Source: Agapetus fuscipes (lineage: Eukaryota > Arthropoda > Insecta > Trichoptera > Glossosomatidae). Taken from it: DNA of 64,000 bases. A program made the translations under genes and the position numbers. Below, in pieces: positions 9,328 through 19,661 of this stretch. The stretch's first letter is position 1, and each line of letters starts with the position of its first letter. The notes beneath the pieces are model-generated. The model made no database searches, had not been told where the DNA came from, and saw only the letters and a list, made by a program, of their open reading frames with translations. The stretch covers positions 5,394,001 to 5,458,000 of the forward strand of contig OX637345.1 of NCBI GenBank assembly GCA_951799405.1, in the 5' to 3' direction.

Positions 9328-12300
9328 CGTAGCGTAGTGCTATGCATCCGTAGTGCTATGCATCTGTAGCATAGTGAATTGCATCTGTAGCACAGTGCTA
9401 TGCATCTGTAGCATTGTGCTATGCATCTGTAGCATAGTATTATGCATCTGTAGTGCTATGCATCTGTAGCATTGTGCTATGCATCTGTAGCATAGTATTA
9501 TGCATCTGTAGTGCTATGCATCTGTAGCATTGTGCTATGCATCTGTAGCATTGTGCTATGCATCTGTAGCATTGTGCTATGCATCTGTAGCATAGTATTA
9601 TGCATCTGTAGTGCTATGCATCTGTAGCATAGTGAATTGCATCTGTAGCACAGTGCTATGCATCTGTAGCATTGTGCTATGCATCTGTAGCATTGTGCTA
9701 TGCATCTGTAGCATAGTATTATGCATCTGTAGTGCTATGCATCTGTAGCATAGTGAATTGCATCTGTAGCACAGTGCTATGCATCTGTAGCATTGTGCTA
9801 TGCATCTGTAGCATAGTATTATGCATCTGTAGTGCTATGCATCTGTAGCATAGTGAATTGCATCTGTAGCACAGTGCTATGCATCTGTAGCATTGTGCTA
9901 TGCATCTGTAGCATTGTGCTATGCATCTGTAGCATAGTATTATGCATCTGTAGTGCTATGCATCTGTAGCATAGTGAATTGCATCTGTAGCACAGTGCTA
10001 TGCATCTGTAGCATTGTGCTATGCATCTGTTGCAAAGTGCTATGCATCTGTAGCATAGTGAATTGCATCTGTAGCACAGTGCTATGCATCTGTAGCATTG
10101 TGCTATGCATCTGTTGCAAAGTGCTATGCATCTGTAGCATAGTGCTATGCATCTGTAGCATTGTGCTATGCATCTGTTGCAAAGTGCTATGCATCTGTAG
10201 CATTGTGCTATGCATCTGTAGCATAGTATTATGCATCTGTAGTGCTATGCATCTGTAGCATAGTGAATTGCATCTGTAGCACAGTGCTATGCATCTGTAG
10301 CATTGTGCTATGCATCTGTTGCAAAGTGCTATGCATCTGTAGCATAGTGAATTGCATCTGTAGCACAGTGCTATGCATCTGTAGCATTGTGCTATGCATC
10401 TGTTGCAAAGTGCTATGCATCTGTAGCATAGTGCTATGCATCTGTAGCATAGTGCTATGCATCTGTTGCAAAGTGCTATGCATCTGTAGCAAAGTGTTAT
10501 GCATCTGTAGCATAGTGCTATGCATCTGTTGCAAAGTGCTATGCATCTGTAGCGTAGTGCTATGCATCTGTAGCATAGTATTATGCATCTGTAGTGCTAT
10601 GCATCTGTAGCATAGTGAATTGCATCTGTAGCACAGTGCTATGCATCTGTAGCATTGTGCTATGCATCTGTAGCATAGTATTATGCATCTGTAGTGCTAT
10701 GCATCTGTAGCATAGTGAATTGCATCTGTAGCACAGTGCTATGCATCTGTAGCATTGTGCTATGCATCTGTTGCAAAGTGCTATGCATCTGTAGCATAGT
10801 GCTATGCATCTGTAGCATAGTGCTATGCATCTGTTGCAAAGTGCTATGCATCTGTAGCGTAGTGCTATGCATCTGTAGCATAGTATTATGCATCTGTAGT
10901 GCTATGCATCTGTAGCATAGTGAATTGCATCTGTAGCACAGTGCTATGCATCTGTAGCATTGTGCTATGCATCTGTAGCATAGTATTATGCATCTGTAGT
11001 GCTATGCATCTGTAGCATAGTGAATTGCATCTGTAGCACAGTGCTATGCATCTGTAGCATTGTGCTATGCATCTGTTGCAAAGTGCTATGCATCTGTAGC
11101 ATAGTGCTATGCATCTGTAGCATAGTGCTATGCATCTGTTGCAAAGTGCTATGCATCTGTAGCATAGTGTTATGCATCTGTAGCATAGTGCTATGCATCT
11201 GTAGCATTGTGCTATGCATCTGTAGCATAGTCTTATGTATCTGTAGCATAGCGCTATGCATCTGTAGCACAGTGCTATGCATCTGTAGCATAGTATTATG
11301 CATCTGTAGTGCTATGCATCTGTAGCATAGTGAATTGCATCTGTAGCACAGTGCTATGCATCTGTAGCATTGTGCTATGCATCTGTTGCAAAGTGCTATG
11401 CATCTGTAGCATAGTGCTATGCATCTGTAGCATAGTGCTATGCATCTGTTGCAAAGTGCTATGCATCTGTAGCATAGTGTTATGCATCTGTAGCATAGTG
11501 CTATGCATCTGTAGCATAGTGCTATGCATCTGTAGCATTGTGCTATGCATCTGTAGCATAGTCTTATGTATCTGTAGCATAGTGCTATGCATCTGTAGCA
11601 TTGTGCTATGCATCTGTAGCATAGTGCTATGCATCTGTAGCATAGTGCTATGCATCTGTAGCATTGTGCTATGCATCTGTAGCATAGTGTTATGCATCTG
11701 TAGCATAGTGCTATGCATCTGTAGCATAGTGCTATGCATCTGTAGCATTGTGCTATGCATCTGTAGCATAGTCTTATGTATCTGTAGCATAGTGCTATGC
11801 ATCTGTAGCATTGTGCTATGCATCTGTTGCAAAGTGCTATGCATCTGTAGCATAGTCTTATGTATCTGTAGCATAGTGCTATGCATCTGTAGCATTGTGC
11901 TATGCATCTGTTGCATTGTGCTATGCATCTGTAGCATTGTGCTATGCATCTGTAGCATTGTGCTATGCATCTGTAGCATAGTCTTATGTATCTGTAGCAT
12001 AGTGCTATGCATCTGTAGCATTGTGCTATGCATCTGTTGCAAAGTGCTATGCATCTGTAGCATAGTGTTATGCATCTGTAGCATAGTGCTATGCATCTGT
12101 AGCATTGTGCTATGCATCTGTTGCAAAGTGCTATGCATCTGTTGCAAAGTGCTATGCAGCTGTAGCATGTGCTATGCAGCTGTAGCATAGTGCTATGCAT
12201 CTGTTGCAAAGTGCTATGCATCTGTAGCGTAGTGCTATGCATCTGTAGCATAGTGCTATGCATCTGTAGCATTGTGCTATGCATCTGTTGCAAAGTGCTA

Positions 12301-12415
12301 TGCATCTGTTGCAAAGTGCTATGCAGCTGTAGCATAGTGCTATGCGTCTGTAGCATTGTGCTATGCATCTATAGCAAAGTGCTATGCATCTGTAGCTTAG
12401 TGATTTGCAACTGTA
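9328..12415. repeat. 21-bp satellite array, about 147 units
   Basis: Head-to-tail 21-bp units of the form TGCTATGCATCTGTAGCATAG, varying mainly at the GCATAG/GCATTG/GCAAAG/GCACAG position, with occasional 19-bp units (CTGTAGTGCTATGCAT). Where the variant is GCATAG the junction makes the inverted repeat GCATAG-TG-CTATGC. The left two-thirds (to about 11.3 kb) is built from a higher-order block starting GTATTATGCATCTGTAGTGC and containing one GTGAATTGCATC unit, seen about ten times. The right third is simpler and has GTCTTATGTATC variants. Because the period is a multiple of three, long open frames appear on both strands; these are not genes. Confidence 0.97.
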
Positions 12416-12622
12416 TAAACATACACGTATAAGTTTGTTTTTAAATATGCCGCATGTGGACTAAAAAAATTAAATAAAAACACACAATCTGATATGAACA
12501 TAAGTCCTGCAACTCTTGCCGTTTTTCTCTGTCCTGCAACTCTTGCTTGCCAATTTTCCTAAAACATGGGTGATTTTGGCTAAATGAACAGTTTTGTAAG
12601 TTATTAGTGGTCATTTATTTGA
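12416..12622 (-). mobile_element. RTE-A 3' UTR fragment
   Basis: Minus-strand 3' UTR immediately right of the satellite: TGCCGCATGTGGAC, ATATGAACATAAGTCCTGCA, ACTCTTGCCG. A short internal duplication repeats CTGCAACTCTTGC. Confidence 0.65.
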
Positions 12623-12904
12623 AAAAGTCACATTACCCCTTCAAAATGGAACGGCCAGTTCGTTTCTCTCTCTACAGACAGCTTTGGCCCTTTTTATAGA
12701 GAAAATAAGAATTTTTATCATTTGAATGAATATGAATTGAATCAGTGAGAAATTGAACAGGAGAGACTATACTAGAACAACCAAACACTCGAACAATATC
12801 GACTAATATAAATATCAAATTATATCAGTACCTACATCTATAGACTTCACAGACTCACACATACATAATGCACACCAAATCCCACACAGACAAAAAAAAC
12901 AACA

Positions 12905-13115
12905 AACACATACTTACTTTACTTACTTTCTTTGGCTCATAAGCCTTGAAGGCTCAGGGCCTCCCGCACCACAATCCTCCAGGACTCTCTGTCTTGTGCT
13001 GCTTCCCTTCATGGTCCCCTCACTCCCAGAACTTCGGCGTCGGCTTCAACGTTGTCTGCCTACCGCATCCTGGGACGTCCGAGTGGTCTGACACCTGAGG
13101 GGGCACCATACAAGA
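12905..13115 (-). pseudogene. LINE-F reverse transcriptase C-terminal remnant
   Basis: Minus-strand remnant whose mixed-frame reading resembles the LINE tail pattern (QDRESW, then ALSLQGL-like, then a stop). The tail is (AAGTA)n-like, seen as TACTTACTTTACTTACTTT at the left edge. A second copy, split by RTE-A, lies at 55840-56520. Confidence 0.55.
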
Positions 13116-13854
13116 CTGAACAAACACATAGTCGTAACAATATAAAAAAGCAACCAACAAAAAAACAAATATCTTGAAATACAACTTAGATTATAGATAG
13201 ATTTCTGTCTCTTCTTTTATTTTCAGATATTTCATTTTTATCTCGTGGAGAGGCTGCCTCACTCCTCTAACTGCGCCGTTAGCAATTGTACTGAACAAGA
13301 TGGAACTTTTTCAAGTACATTATTTTTCAGGACAAGAAAATAAATGTCTTTAATACAATACTATCTAGAGAGCACAAGTATAAGATACTTCTGTTCGCTT
13401 AGAAAAAGTTTTCCTTTTAATGGAAATAAACGTGATGGGGGATTTTATAAGTATGGATTTCCGTAGTCTTTATTAGATCTTTATTTGTACTTAATTTATT
13501 TTTAGAAATAAACATTAATTTTTAACACTTTTGGTTACACAAATTTATTTTCACAGTTTAGTATCGCTTAGACTCTTCAAATCAAAGGCAACTATCTCAC
13601 TGGCTTAGCGTACTCAATTCTTCGCCTTATATACTTCACAGACAGAACTCTCCAGTGACTAATTTTGCCAGCACATTCGTGAATATTCTACCAAGTTCAA
13701 GAGTACAAAAGGATCATTTAATTTCTAGATTTCTTAGATCTTATTATTGCTACCTACGGTGTATACCTATATTAATCCACTTTTGACATAATGCCATAAT
13801 AACTATTACTACCTACGATGTACACCTATATTAATCTACTATTTACATTACAAT
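13116..13854. other. AT-rich sequence, nothing coding
   Basis: Contains a short RTE-A-like tail scrap (ACTTAGATTATAGATAG near 13183) and a loosely repeated CTACCTACG.TGTA.ACCTATATTAATC segment at about 13749-13841. No gene is recognised. Confidence 0.35.
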
Positions 13855-14070
13855 ATGCTCTTCAATGGGTTGAGAAGTTCATAAACCCATTACCAAAGAC
13901 CGGTCACCAACAGTCAATTCAGCCTTAAAGCAAGTGGGTCTTGCTTGAAAATTGGCGCTTTGTAGCAATGACCAAGCTCGTAAAAAGTCCGGTCGATAGC
14001 TCAGTTGGTAGAATGCTTGCATTCCATGCCGAGAGCAAGGGTTCAATCCCCACCGAGGGTATCAGAAATA
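13855..14070 (+). mobile_element. dimeric SINE (SINE-2 body + SINE-1 head)
   Basis: The SINE-2 body (GCTCTTCAATGGGTTGA, ACCGGTCACCAA, TGGGTCTTGCTTGA, ATTGGCGCTTTGTAGC) runs through GACCAAGCTCGTAAAAAG straight into a SINE-1 tRNA-like head. In that head the A-box-like TAGCTCAGTTGG lies at 13998-14009 and the B-box-like GGTTCAATCC follows. The junction sits at 13981-13990. The SINE-2 tRNA-like head is missing and SINE-1 is cut shortly after its B box. Confidence 0.8.
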
Positions 14071-14148
14071 AAATACACGTAACAGCAAAAACACATAAAG
14101 CACATAAAGATATGATATATTTTTAATGTTTTGATATTCAATATCCAG

Positions 14149-14338
14149 TTAAAAATCAAACACAATTTGTATATGGTTACGGGGCGAGTAAAATTTATTA
14201 ATGTACGACTGGTTTCGGAAACAATGTTTCCATCGTCAGGTACAAAATATGGAAAGATTGTTTCCGAAACCGGTCGTAAATTAATAATTTTTTTTCGCCC
14301 CGTAATCATATACAAATTGCGTTTGATTTTTAATTTTA
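14149..14338. mobile_element. fold-back element carrying a hammerhead-like core
   Basis: Two inverted arms of roughly 80-90 bp meet near 14235-14250. Paired blocks include AAAAATCAAACACAATTTGT with its complement at the right end, ACGGGGCGAGTAAAATTTATT, and GGTTTCGGAAACAATG. No coding capacity. A single-arm relative lies at 57690-57840. The left arm contains the hammerhead-like motif annotated separately. Confidence 0.8.
14200..14244 (-). ncRNA. hammerhead-ribozyme-like motif
   Basis: The minus strand reads GTAC, CTGACGA, one extra T, a GGAAAC/GTTTCC stem II (GGAAACATTGTTTCC), GAAA, CCAGTC, GTAC. The two GTAC tetramers form stem I and stem III is a minimal AC/GT pairing; predicted H17 is C near 14207. 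The core matches CUGANGA and GAAA exactly. Confidence 0.6.
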
Positions 14339-14339
14339 T

Positions 14340-15141
14340 TATTTTAAAAATAAAAGGTTACAAAGTGAATGCCTCATCAATTAATGATATTCAAAATCCA
14401 GTTTTCATAAGACAAATTGGTTCTGTAGACTTACAAACAAAATGCCTATTTTAAAATTACCTCAGTGAAAGATAAGACAAACAAGCACTAAAGGAACGTT
14501 TAGTCTTAGAAATCAAATCAAAGACCAAAGGAAACTTTTTAGTAGAGCCGTATTCAATTTGCCAGATGTTTGAAAAAACGTAAGACCTCTTATCCGGTAT
14601 AATACTCGTACTTTGAAAGATCCAGAGTCGAATTGTGTTTATGCTGCAAGTTCTCTTTAGATGCGGGCATTATAAGTAGAATCTAAATCCACCACGTTCA
14701 AACTCAACAGTATCGTTTCACTAAAAACCTATCGAAACTAAGACACTCACTAGGTGAATTGTTTCTGTTTCGATACATATTTTGGTAAACACTTTGTCTA
14801 TGTTTATACGCACTCGAGGTGCAGATCGGATTGCGTTTTTATCGGTTTTAAAACCCATATAGATGGCAGAGAATTTCCACGGACTAGCCGGAGAAATTAT
14901 TTGAGTGGGAGAATCTTTTGGCTAGAAGAGAATTTCTTGGCAGAGAAACTCTGTTCTGTAGATGTTTATGGTCGTACAGGCGATGTACAAAAATTAGAAG
15001 TATGCAATAGTATCTGTTGTGTACACATGTATATTGTTTGCATGTTACAGTCGTGAACAATATTCTTATCTCTTCACTTTAGGGATGTTACTAGAGATGG
15101 CGGTTATTTCAAGACTTAGAAAGAATAAAAATAATATATTT
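14340..15141. repeat. ancient dispersed repeat segments, no gene
   Basis: At 14344-14500 shared blocks (GTGAATGCCTCATCAATTAAT, CAAAATCCAGTTTTCA, GACAAACAAGCACTAA) recur at 40560-40690 and, in reverse, at 61125-61150. At 14690-14800 a segment with CTCAACAGTATCGTTT and ACACTCACTAGG resembles 36215-36290, 54575-54650 and 60785-60880. A 100-codon open frame at 14754-15056 has no recognisable motif. Confidence 0.4.
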
Positions 15142-15171
15142 TTAAGTGTAAATCTATTTACACAGTGAAAG

Positions 15172-15278
15172 TGAAAGCGTGAAATTATATATGTCTGCTT
15201 GTGGGAATGCATTTAATATAAATCTTAAATGATAAATGTCCTTGCAGCTTAGATTAGATTAGATTAGATTAGATTAGA
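15172..15278 (+). mobile_element. RTE-A 3' terminus nested in the fold-back
   Basis: GTGAAATTATATATGTCTG, GTGGGAATGCATTTAATATA and CTTGCAGCTTAG, followed by a (GATTA)n tail. GAAAG occurs at both borders and is a candidate target-site duplication. Confidence 0.75.
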
Positions 15279-15462
15279 AAGTCCAATTTTAATTATTTAA
15301 AAATTCGAATGGATAAAAGCAAAGTTTTAATTCACTTTTTTATTTATTGTTTTTGCTCAAACATTTTCACCTATTAAGGCATCTTTAGGAGCAGAATCAA
15401 AATAAGTTTATTAATTAAATAAAAAGCAGTTTAAATTCACTTTTATATTCTTTAACTTTGTC

Positions 15463-15500
15463 AAACGTTTTCGCCTAAAAAGGCATCATCAGAACAATGA
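15463..15500 (-). ncRNA. hammerhead-like motif, left arm
   Basis: Minus strand: CTGATGA (15486-15492), extra T, GCC..GGC stem II with TTTTTA loop, GAAA (15469-15472), then the palindrome AACGTT and a T before GAC. Mirror image of the copy at 15551-15580. Stem I next to the core is weak. Confidence 0.5.
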
Positions 15501-15544
15501 CAAATCAAATTAATAAAAATTAAGAATTGTTAATTTGATTTGTC

Positions 15545-15590
15545 ACTATCCTGATGATGCCTTTTTAGGCGAAAACGTTTGACAAAGTTA
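15545..15590 (+). ncRNA. hammerhead-like motif, right arm
   Basis: Plus strand: CTGATGA at 15551-15557, extra T, GCC(TTTTTA)GGC, GAAA at 15571-15574, AACGTT palindromic stem III, T, then GACAAA. An upstream TTTGTC could pair with GACAAA across an internal loop to extend stem I. Confidence 0.5.
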
Positions 15591-15779
15591 AAGAATATAA
15601 AAGTGAATTTAAACTGCGTTTTATTTAATTAATATACAATGGACTTTCACTGTGTAAATCACCAAACCCTTACAAATATTAAAATAAGTTTAAGTCACCT
15701 TAAATTCTTTGTTAAGCAATGCTTTTTAATTCCTTCGCAATTTGTCTTTTGTTGTTGCAATAAATGCTTTAAATTGTGT

Positions 15780-15880
15780 TTTTTAATAATAAATTTAGCT
15801 GACTTAAAGGTTGAGGTCAACCACCCAATCTTGAAGTAAAAAAATAGTTAAATTTGCAAGTGACACCCTGTTTCTGGGAA
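15780..15880 (+). mobile_element. RTE-A 3' UTR fragment, divergent
   Basis: Contains GCTGACTTAAAGGTTGAGGT, CAACCACCCAATCTTGAAGT and GACACCCTGTTTCTGGGAAGG in RTE-A order. It directly precedes the dimeric SINE. Confidence 0.5.
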
Positions 15881-15884
15881 GGGT

Positions 15885-16265
15885 GACCAAAGGTCCAAAG
15901 GTCCATCCAGCCAAAGGTACCAAAGACCAAAGGTACCAAAGGTCCATCCAGCCTTACAGCAACTGGGTCTTGCTTGAGAATTGGCGCCTTGTAGCGACGA
16001 CGATCAAGCTCGTAAAAAGGTCGATAGCTCAATTGGTAGAATACTTGCATTCCATGCCGAGAGCAAGGGTTCGATCTCAAAGGTTTACTCAGCCTTCACA
16101 AGAAATGAGAACCAGCCCCCCCGGGAGCTGGGAAACCCCCACTTCAACTGTAAGTGGTTGGTGTGAGGCCGGCCCCCTTACCTGTAAAAATAAATAGGTC
16201 CCGAAGCGCCACATGCGACCCCTTCGGGGATAACGCAGGCAAGAAGTGACAAGGTTGGCAGGATT
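15885..16265 (+). mobile_element. dimeric SINE (SINE-2 + SINE-1)
   Basis: The SINE-2 3' body (CAACTGGGTCTTGCTTGAGA, TTGGCGCCTTGTAGCGACGA) joins SINE-1 at 16012-16020 (CTCGTAAAAAGGTCGATAGC). SINE-1 follows in full: TAGCTCAATTGG, GGTTCGATCTC, ACTCAGCCTTCACAAGAAAT, GAGCTGGGAAAC, TAAGTGGTTGGTGTGAGGCC, CCCTTCGGGGATAACGC. The start has a scrambled triplication of AAAGGTCCATCCAGCC and AAAGGTACC. Confidence 0.85.
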
Positions 16266-16671
16266 ATGTTCTATGGAGATACGTGTCTGCTTTAAGAATG
16301 AATTAAATATTTTATCAACTCTGCATCTTTTATTTTTAAAGCTTCAACAAGACAACTTTAGAAATTGTGTTTCTTTAAAAAGAATAAAACTTTCTGTTAT
16401 TAGTAAGTCAAAAAGTAACATCCCTATTTTGCCATTATCGCTCATATGCAATAACATTTTTGCACACTTTTGTCTGAGCGCAGTGTCAAATTTATTTTGA
16501 AGTGGGAAGTTTAACATTCAATTTCTAAAGTAATGTACTTTCAAAATATACTAAAGTGAGAAAAAACGAAATAGAAAATTGCATGTGATACATGAGAAAA
16601 TTTGTGATAAATGAGCAAAGGAGGAAGTTTGTCCGAACGTAGTGTAGTGGTAAATGCTTCAAAATCGATAT
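16266..16671. other. AT-rich sequence, no gene recognised
   Basis: An 84-codon open frame at 16246-16500 overlaps the SINE end and has no recognisable features. Confidence 0.35.
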
Positions 16672-16882
16672 CACAGAGTAGTTAATTTGCCAATGTCACC
16701 CTTGTTTCAGGGAATGTCGGCAAGAGTTGCAGGGCTTATGTTCATTTGAGGTTTGGATTTTATTTGTAAGTACACAATCAGCATTTGTAAGTGCGAACTA
16801 CACGTGTTTCTTTGTGGGCATACATCTGAGAGCTTTGAATGAATATATCCTTGCAACTTAGATTATAGATTATAGTTGGTTG
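16672..16882 (+). mobile_element. RTE-A 3' UTR fragment
   Basis: TTTGCCAATGTCACCCTTGT, AGAGTTGCAGGGCTTATGTT, TTTGGATTTTATTTGTAAGT, GCGAACTACACGTGTTT and CTTGCAACTTAGATTATAG. Confidence 0.75.
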
Positions 16883-16978
16883 ATTTACAAAGAGAACCTA
16901 CATCAGATTTATAGGTTGGTATAAAGCTGACCACCTAAACTGTAAAAAATAGTTCACTTTACCAATGTTACTCCTGTT

Positions 16979-17919
16979 TTTTATTTTATTTTACTTTATT
17001 AGGAGAAAAAACAGATACAGACACAGTTGCAATAAACAAAAAAGTGGATACATATAATTTAAAATGCCTACATCCTTAAAAATTTCCCACATATATATTT
17101 TAAATTTAATGTAGCTGACATAAAAATATAAAAGAAGTAGAGGAAGTCAAAATTCAAAAGTAATAAAATTAGTAAAAGAAACAAAAATAACAAGGAGAAA
17201 CAAGAAGAGTAAACAAAGAAAAACATAAGAATGTAAAAGTTAAAGAAGAAAAAAGAGAAGAATAAAAAAGAAGAACAAAAAGCCCAATCAGCACCTATAA
17301 ACTGGGTGTAAAAGACATTTTATATATAGTTTTCATCAAGTCCCCCCTAAAGGAGTATTTCCCCTTATTAAACAAATCTAAATCATTAAAATATTTATTA
17401 AAATCACTGCACATTCTATGAATAGGAGCTCTTTGACTTGCATTTGTTCGACATTTTGACAGAAAAAATAATTGTGAAGAACGAGATGCGCATCTTGGTA
17501 TACGAAACTTAATTTGACATAGAAGACCAGGGCAATCCGTTTCCGATAGACAGATACTCCTCAGAGTCAACGCACTCAATATTAAACATCGATTATCAAT
17601 ACTTACCAGATTTAGATGAAGTAGGCGTTTGTCGTAAGAGCGGTTTTCGTAGCTTAACCGATGGAACAATATTTTCGTAAATTTTCTTTGAACCGACTCT
17701 AGTAGAGTTTTATACACATCATAAAATGGGTTCCATACAGTCACAGCAAATTCTAGTTGTGATCGTATCAATGAATGATATAAAGTCATATAGCTCGATA
17801 TCATTTTGAATTTTTTTGTCACACGAAACACAAAACCCATCATTTGAAAGGCCCTCTTGACGACGGCATGTACATGCATGTCAAACAGTAGTTTGGAATC
17901 GAAAATCACACCAAGGTCG
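16979..17919 (-). mobile_element. Jockey/CR1-like LINE, 5'-truncated, nested
   Basis: Minus-strand insertion with an A-rich 3' end (TTTTTATTTTATTTTACTTT on the plus strand at its left) and a 3' UTR of about 300 bp. It is truncated at the right within the RT coding region. Only GTT is shared at both borders, so the target-site duplication is uncertain. Confidence 0.75.
17295..17909 (-). pseudogene. Jockey/CR1-like reverse transcriptase C-terminal 204 residues
   Basis: Open frame ending at a natural stop and encoding the C-terminal connection region of a Jockey/CR1-type LINE ORF2. The start matches the 'GVIFDSKL.F..H' RT motif (IFDSKLLFDMHV, residues 2-13). It continues with SLIRSQLEFAVTVWNP (residues 47-62) and VQRKFTKI, and ends with a CRTNASQRAPIHRMC segment. 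The YADD-bearing palm lies upstream and is missing, so no polymerase activity is expected. Clade assignment is from motif resemblance only. Confidence 0.85.
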
Positions 17920-18054
17920 CGTTACAGGGAAGGTTGGCAAAAGTTGCAGGGCTTATGTTCATTAGAGGTTTGGTTTTTAATTTATATTTATATATGTTAT
18001 GTCTGTGTATATTTCAGATACAAATGAATTAACAAAAACCATTCAATTATTTTT

Positions 18055-18278
18055 TCCTTGAATTGCATCTTGAAATGAAGTTGATCTCCATGCTGTAAAA
18101 ACTTGGTTCACTTTTTTTTTCAATGCCACCTTGGTTTCAAGGAAAGATATCAGGAGTTACAAGAATTATGTTCATGTGAGGTTTGTTTTTTTGTGTGTAC
18201 ACATGCAGCATATATAAGCGCAAACTTTCACGCGTTTGGTTGTGAACATGCAATATATGTATATGAGCCTTAAATGTC
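18055..18278 (+). mobile_element. RTE-A 3' UTR fragment, divergent
   Basis: GCTGTAAAAACTTGGTTCAC, CAATGCCACCTTGGTTTCAA, TTATGTTCATGTGAGGTTTG, ACACATGCAGCATATATAAG and GAGCCTTAAATGTCCATA. It runs into a second LINE remnant at 18278. Confidence 0.65.
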
Positions 18279-18560
18279 CATACTATGAGCTACTTCGGGA
18301 GACTGGATTAAGAAGCCTGGAAACGAGGCGCAACAAGTCTCTTATGGTGCTCACTCATTAGGTCATCAACGGCTTAATTGTCAGTCCCACCATATTGGAG
18401 GGCTACAAGTTGTATGTGCCTGACGACTACACCCGAGGGCAAGGATATGATCTATTTCATGTACCGAAAAGCCGTACTGATGTCGTGGCGCAACACCCTG
18501 TGACTCGGAGTATAAAGCTCTTAAATAAGTCAAATATAGACATTTTTTAGTGTAATTTAT
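18278..18560 (+). pseudogene. Jockey/CR1-like LINE C-terminal remnant
   Basis: Plus-strand frame reads RRNKSLMVLTH, one stop, then VINGLIVSPTILEGYKLYVP, then DLFHVPKSRTDV. This is the usual 'INGKIDSP.LL....VP...R....F..P.CRT' ending of Jockey/CR1-type RT proteins. One in-frame stop and the lack of upstream sequence make it a pseudogene. Confidence 0.6.
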
Positions 18561-19376
18561 TATGATTTAAAAATCTAGCAATAGAGTTCCTCCCTGCATT
18601 TTGATAGCTGTGTGGGTGCTCTGTAATTAGGGTGATCTGTTGTGCACAAAAAAAAGAGTCTTTGCCGTTTAGAATAGAGATAGTTATTTTATAAACGTAA
18701 TATTTAATTTTCAGTTAGTCAAGGAAATCATAATAAAAAATTTAGTGTTTAATTTATCAATCTTATTATTCATATTCTCCGCATATTTCCACAAATTCGC
18801 GAGTGTTCCATTAAACCCATTCACCAGGGTAATATGATTTTTCCCATGTGTAAGCCGGAACCACATGCGAGTGGATACAAAAGACGGGAAGTTGCACCTT
18901 CCTTTAGACATGAATGAGGTCGAACGTGTTTCCTGTCTACGGCGCGTAGCACTCACACCTAGTATGAAGCTCTACGCTTTCACTCAACCGATGCGTTATA
19001 CAAAAATATTTATGAACAATAAAAGTCTCACAAGTTGTGCTATGCAATTTTTTATATTAATATATTTTTTGTATTATAGTTTAAGTACTGTCTACGGATC
19101 GTAGAACTCACTCCAAATATAAAAATCTAAGTTTAAATTCAAACGAAGCGTTGTACGAAGAAATGTATAAACACTCAAAATCTCACAGGTTGTGTTATTT
19201 GTTTTTCTTTAAAAAAAACCAGAATCATACTTCAAAATATTATAAAAGATACGAAAATGAAAAACTCACAAGGAGTGCCATTTAATATTCCATACATTTT
19301 TTGGTACCGTACTGAAGATTAATTTTATATGTCTACGAATTGTAGCACACATAAATATTTAGTATTAAATGTATTA
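18561..19376. repeat. AT-rich region with tandem-like dispersed repeat
   Basis: Segments at 18935-19060 and 19085-19210 resemble each other (CTACG.(A/C)GTAG.ACTCAC, GCGTT.TAC.AA, TCTCACA.GTTGTG). They resemble pieces near 14.7, 36.2, 54.6 and 60.8 kb. No gene is recognised. Confidence 0.4.
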
Positions 19377-19661
19377 GGGGCCGTCCATAAATTACGTCAT
19401 CGATTTTGGCCGATTTTCGACCCCTCCCCCTACAATCATCCTATAGTCATTATCTAATGACCCTCCCCCCTTTTGCTGTAATAATGGATGAGCTTAAAAA
19501 TTAATAATGTTAAATTACTTACATAATATTTTGTATATTTTGTAGAAATTGGTATTTACAAGAACGACGTCACTTTTGGTACTCGTACATTATTTGCCAT
19601 CATCCGCAGACCAGACTCCCCCCCCCCCCTAATGCGAATGACGTAATATATGGACAGCCCC
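19377..19661. mobile_element. 285-bp MITE, copy A
   Basis: Terminal inverted repeats GGGGCCGTCCATAAATTACG and, at the right end, the complement of GGGGCTGTCCATATATTACG, each extending to GTCAT. A C-rich stretch follows the left TIR and precedes the right one. No open frame. TTA flanks both ends and may be a 3-bp target-site duplication. Transposase superfamily not assigned. Confidence 0.85.

Larger units (their letters stand above)
15142..15661. mobile_element. fold-back element with mirrored hammerhead-like cores, split by RTE-A
   Basis: Ends carry AAGTGTAAATCTATTTACAC (itself a hairpin) and ACTTTCACTGTGTAAAT. Inner arms of about 90 bp (15425-15510 and 15535-15620) are near-perfect inverted copies, including ACTTTGTCAAACGTTTTCGCC and its complement. 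Each arm holds a CTGATGA / GCC-GGC / GAAA core. An outer half-core (CCTATTAAGGCATCTTTAGG) lies at about 15370. An RTE-A fragment interrupts it at about 15172-15278, with GAAAG on both sides. Confidence 0.8.
16898..18000 (+). mobile_element. RTE-A 3' UTR split by a Jockey-like LINE
   Basis: The left part, 16905-16978 (ATAGGTTGGTATAAAGCTGA through TTACTCCTGTT), and the right part, from about 17920 (ACAGGGAAGGTTGGCAAAAG, GCAGGGCTTATGTTCAT), are adjacent in every uninterrupted RTE-A tail. The intervening 0.94 kb is a minus-strand Jockey-like LINE. Confidence 0.8.

Noticed and set aside
9328..12415. CRISPR array
   Set aside because: Units are contiguous without unique spacers, and the context is eukaryotic.
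9940..12432. Long open frames of up to 460 codons on both strands in the satellite
   Set aside because: They arise because the 21-bp unit is a multiple of three and lacks stops in several frames. Translations are pure heptapeptide repeats with no start context or flanking gene structure.
13985..14065. tRNA gene
   Set aside because: Good A and B boxes, but no acceptor-stem pairing, and the same sequence recurs many times with a common SINE body. It is a SINE head. The same applies at 25527, 31307, 49733 and 59872.
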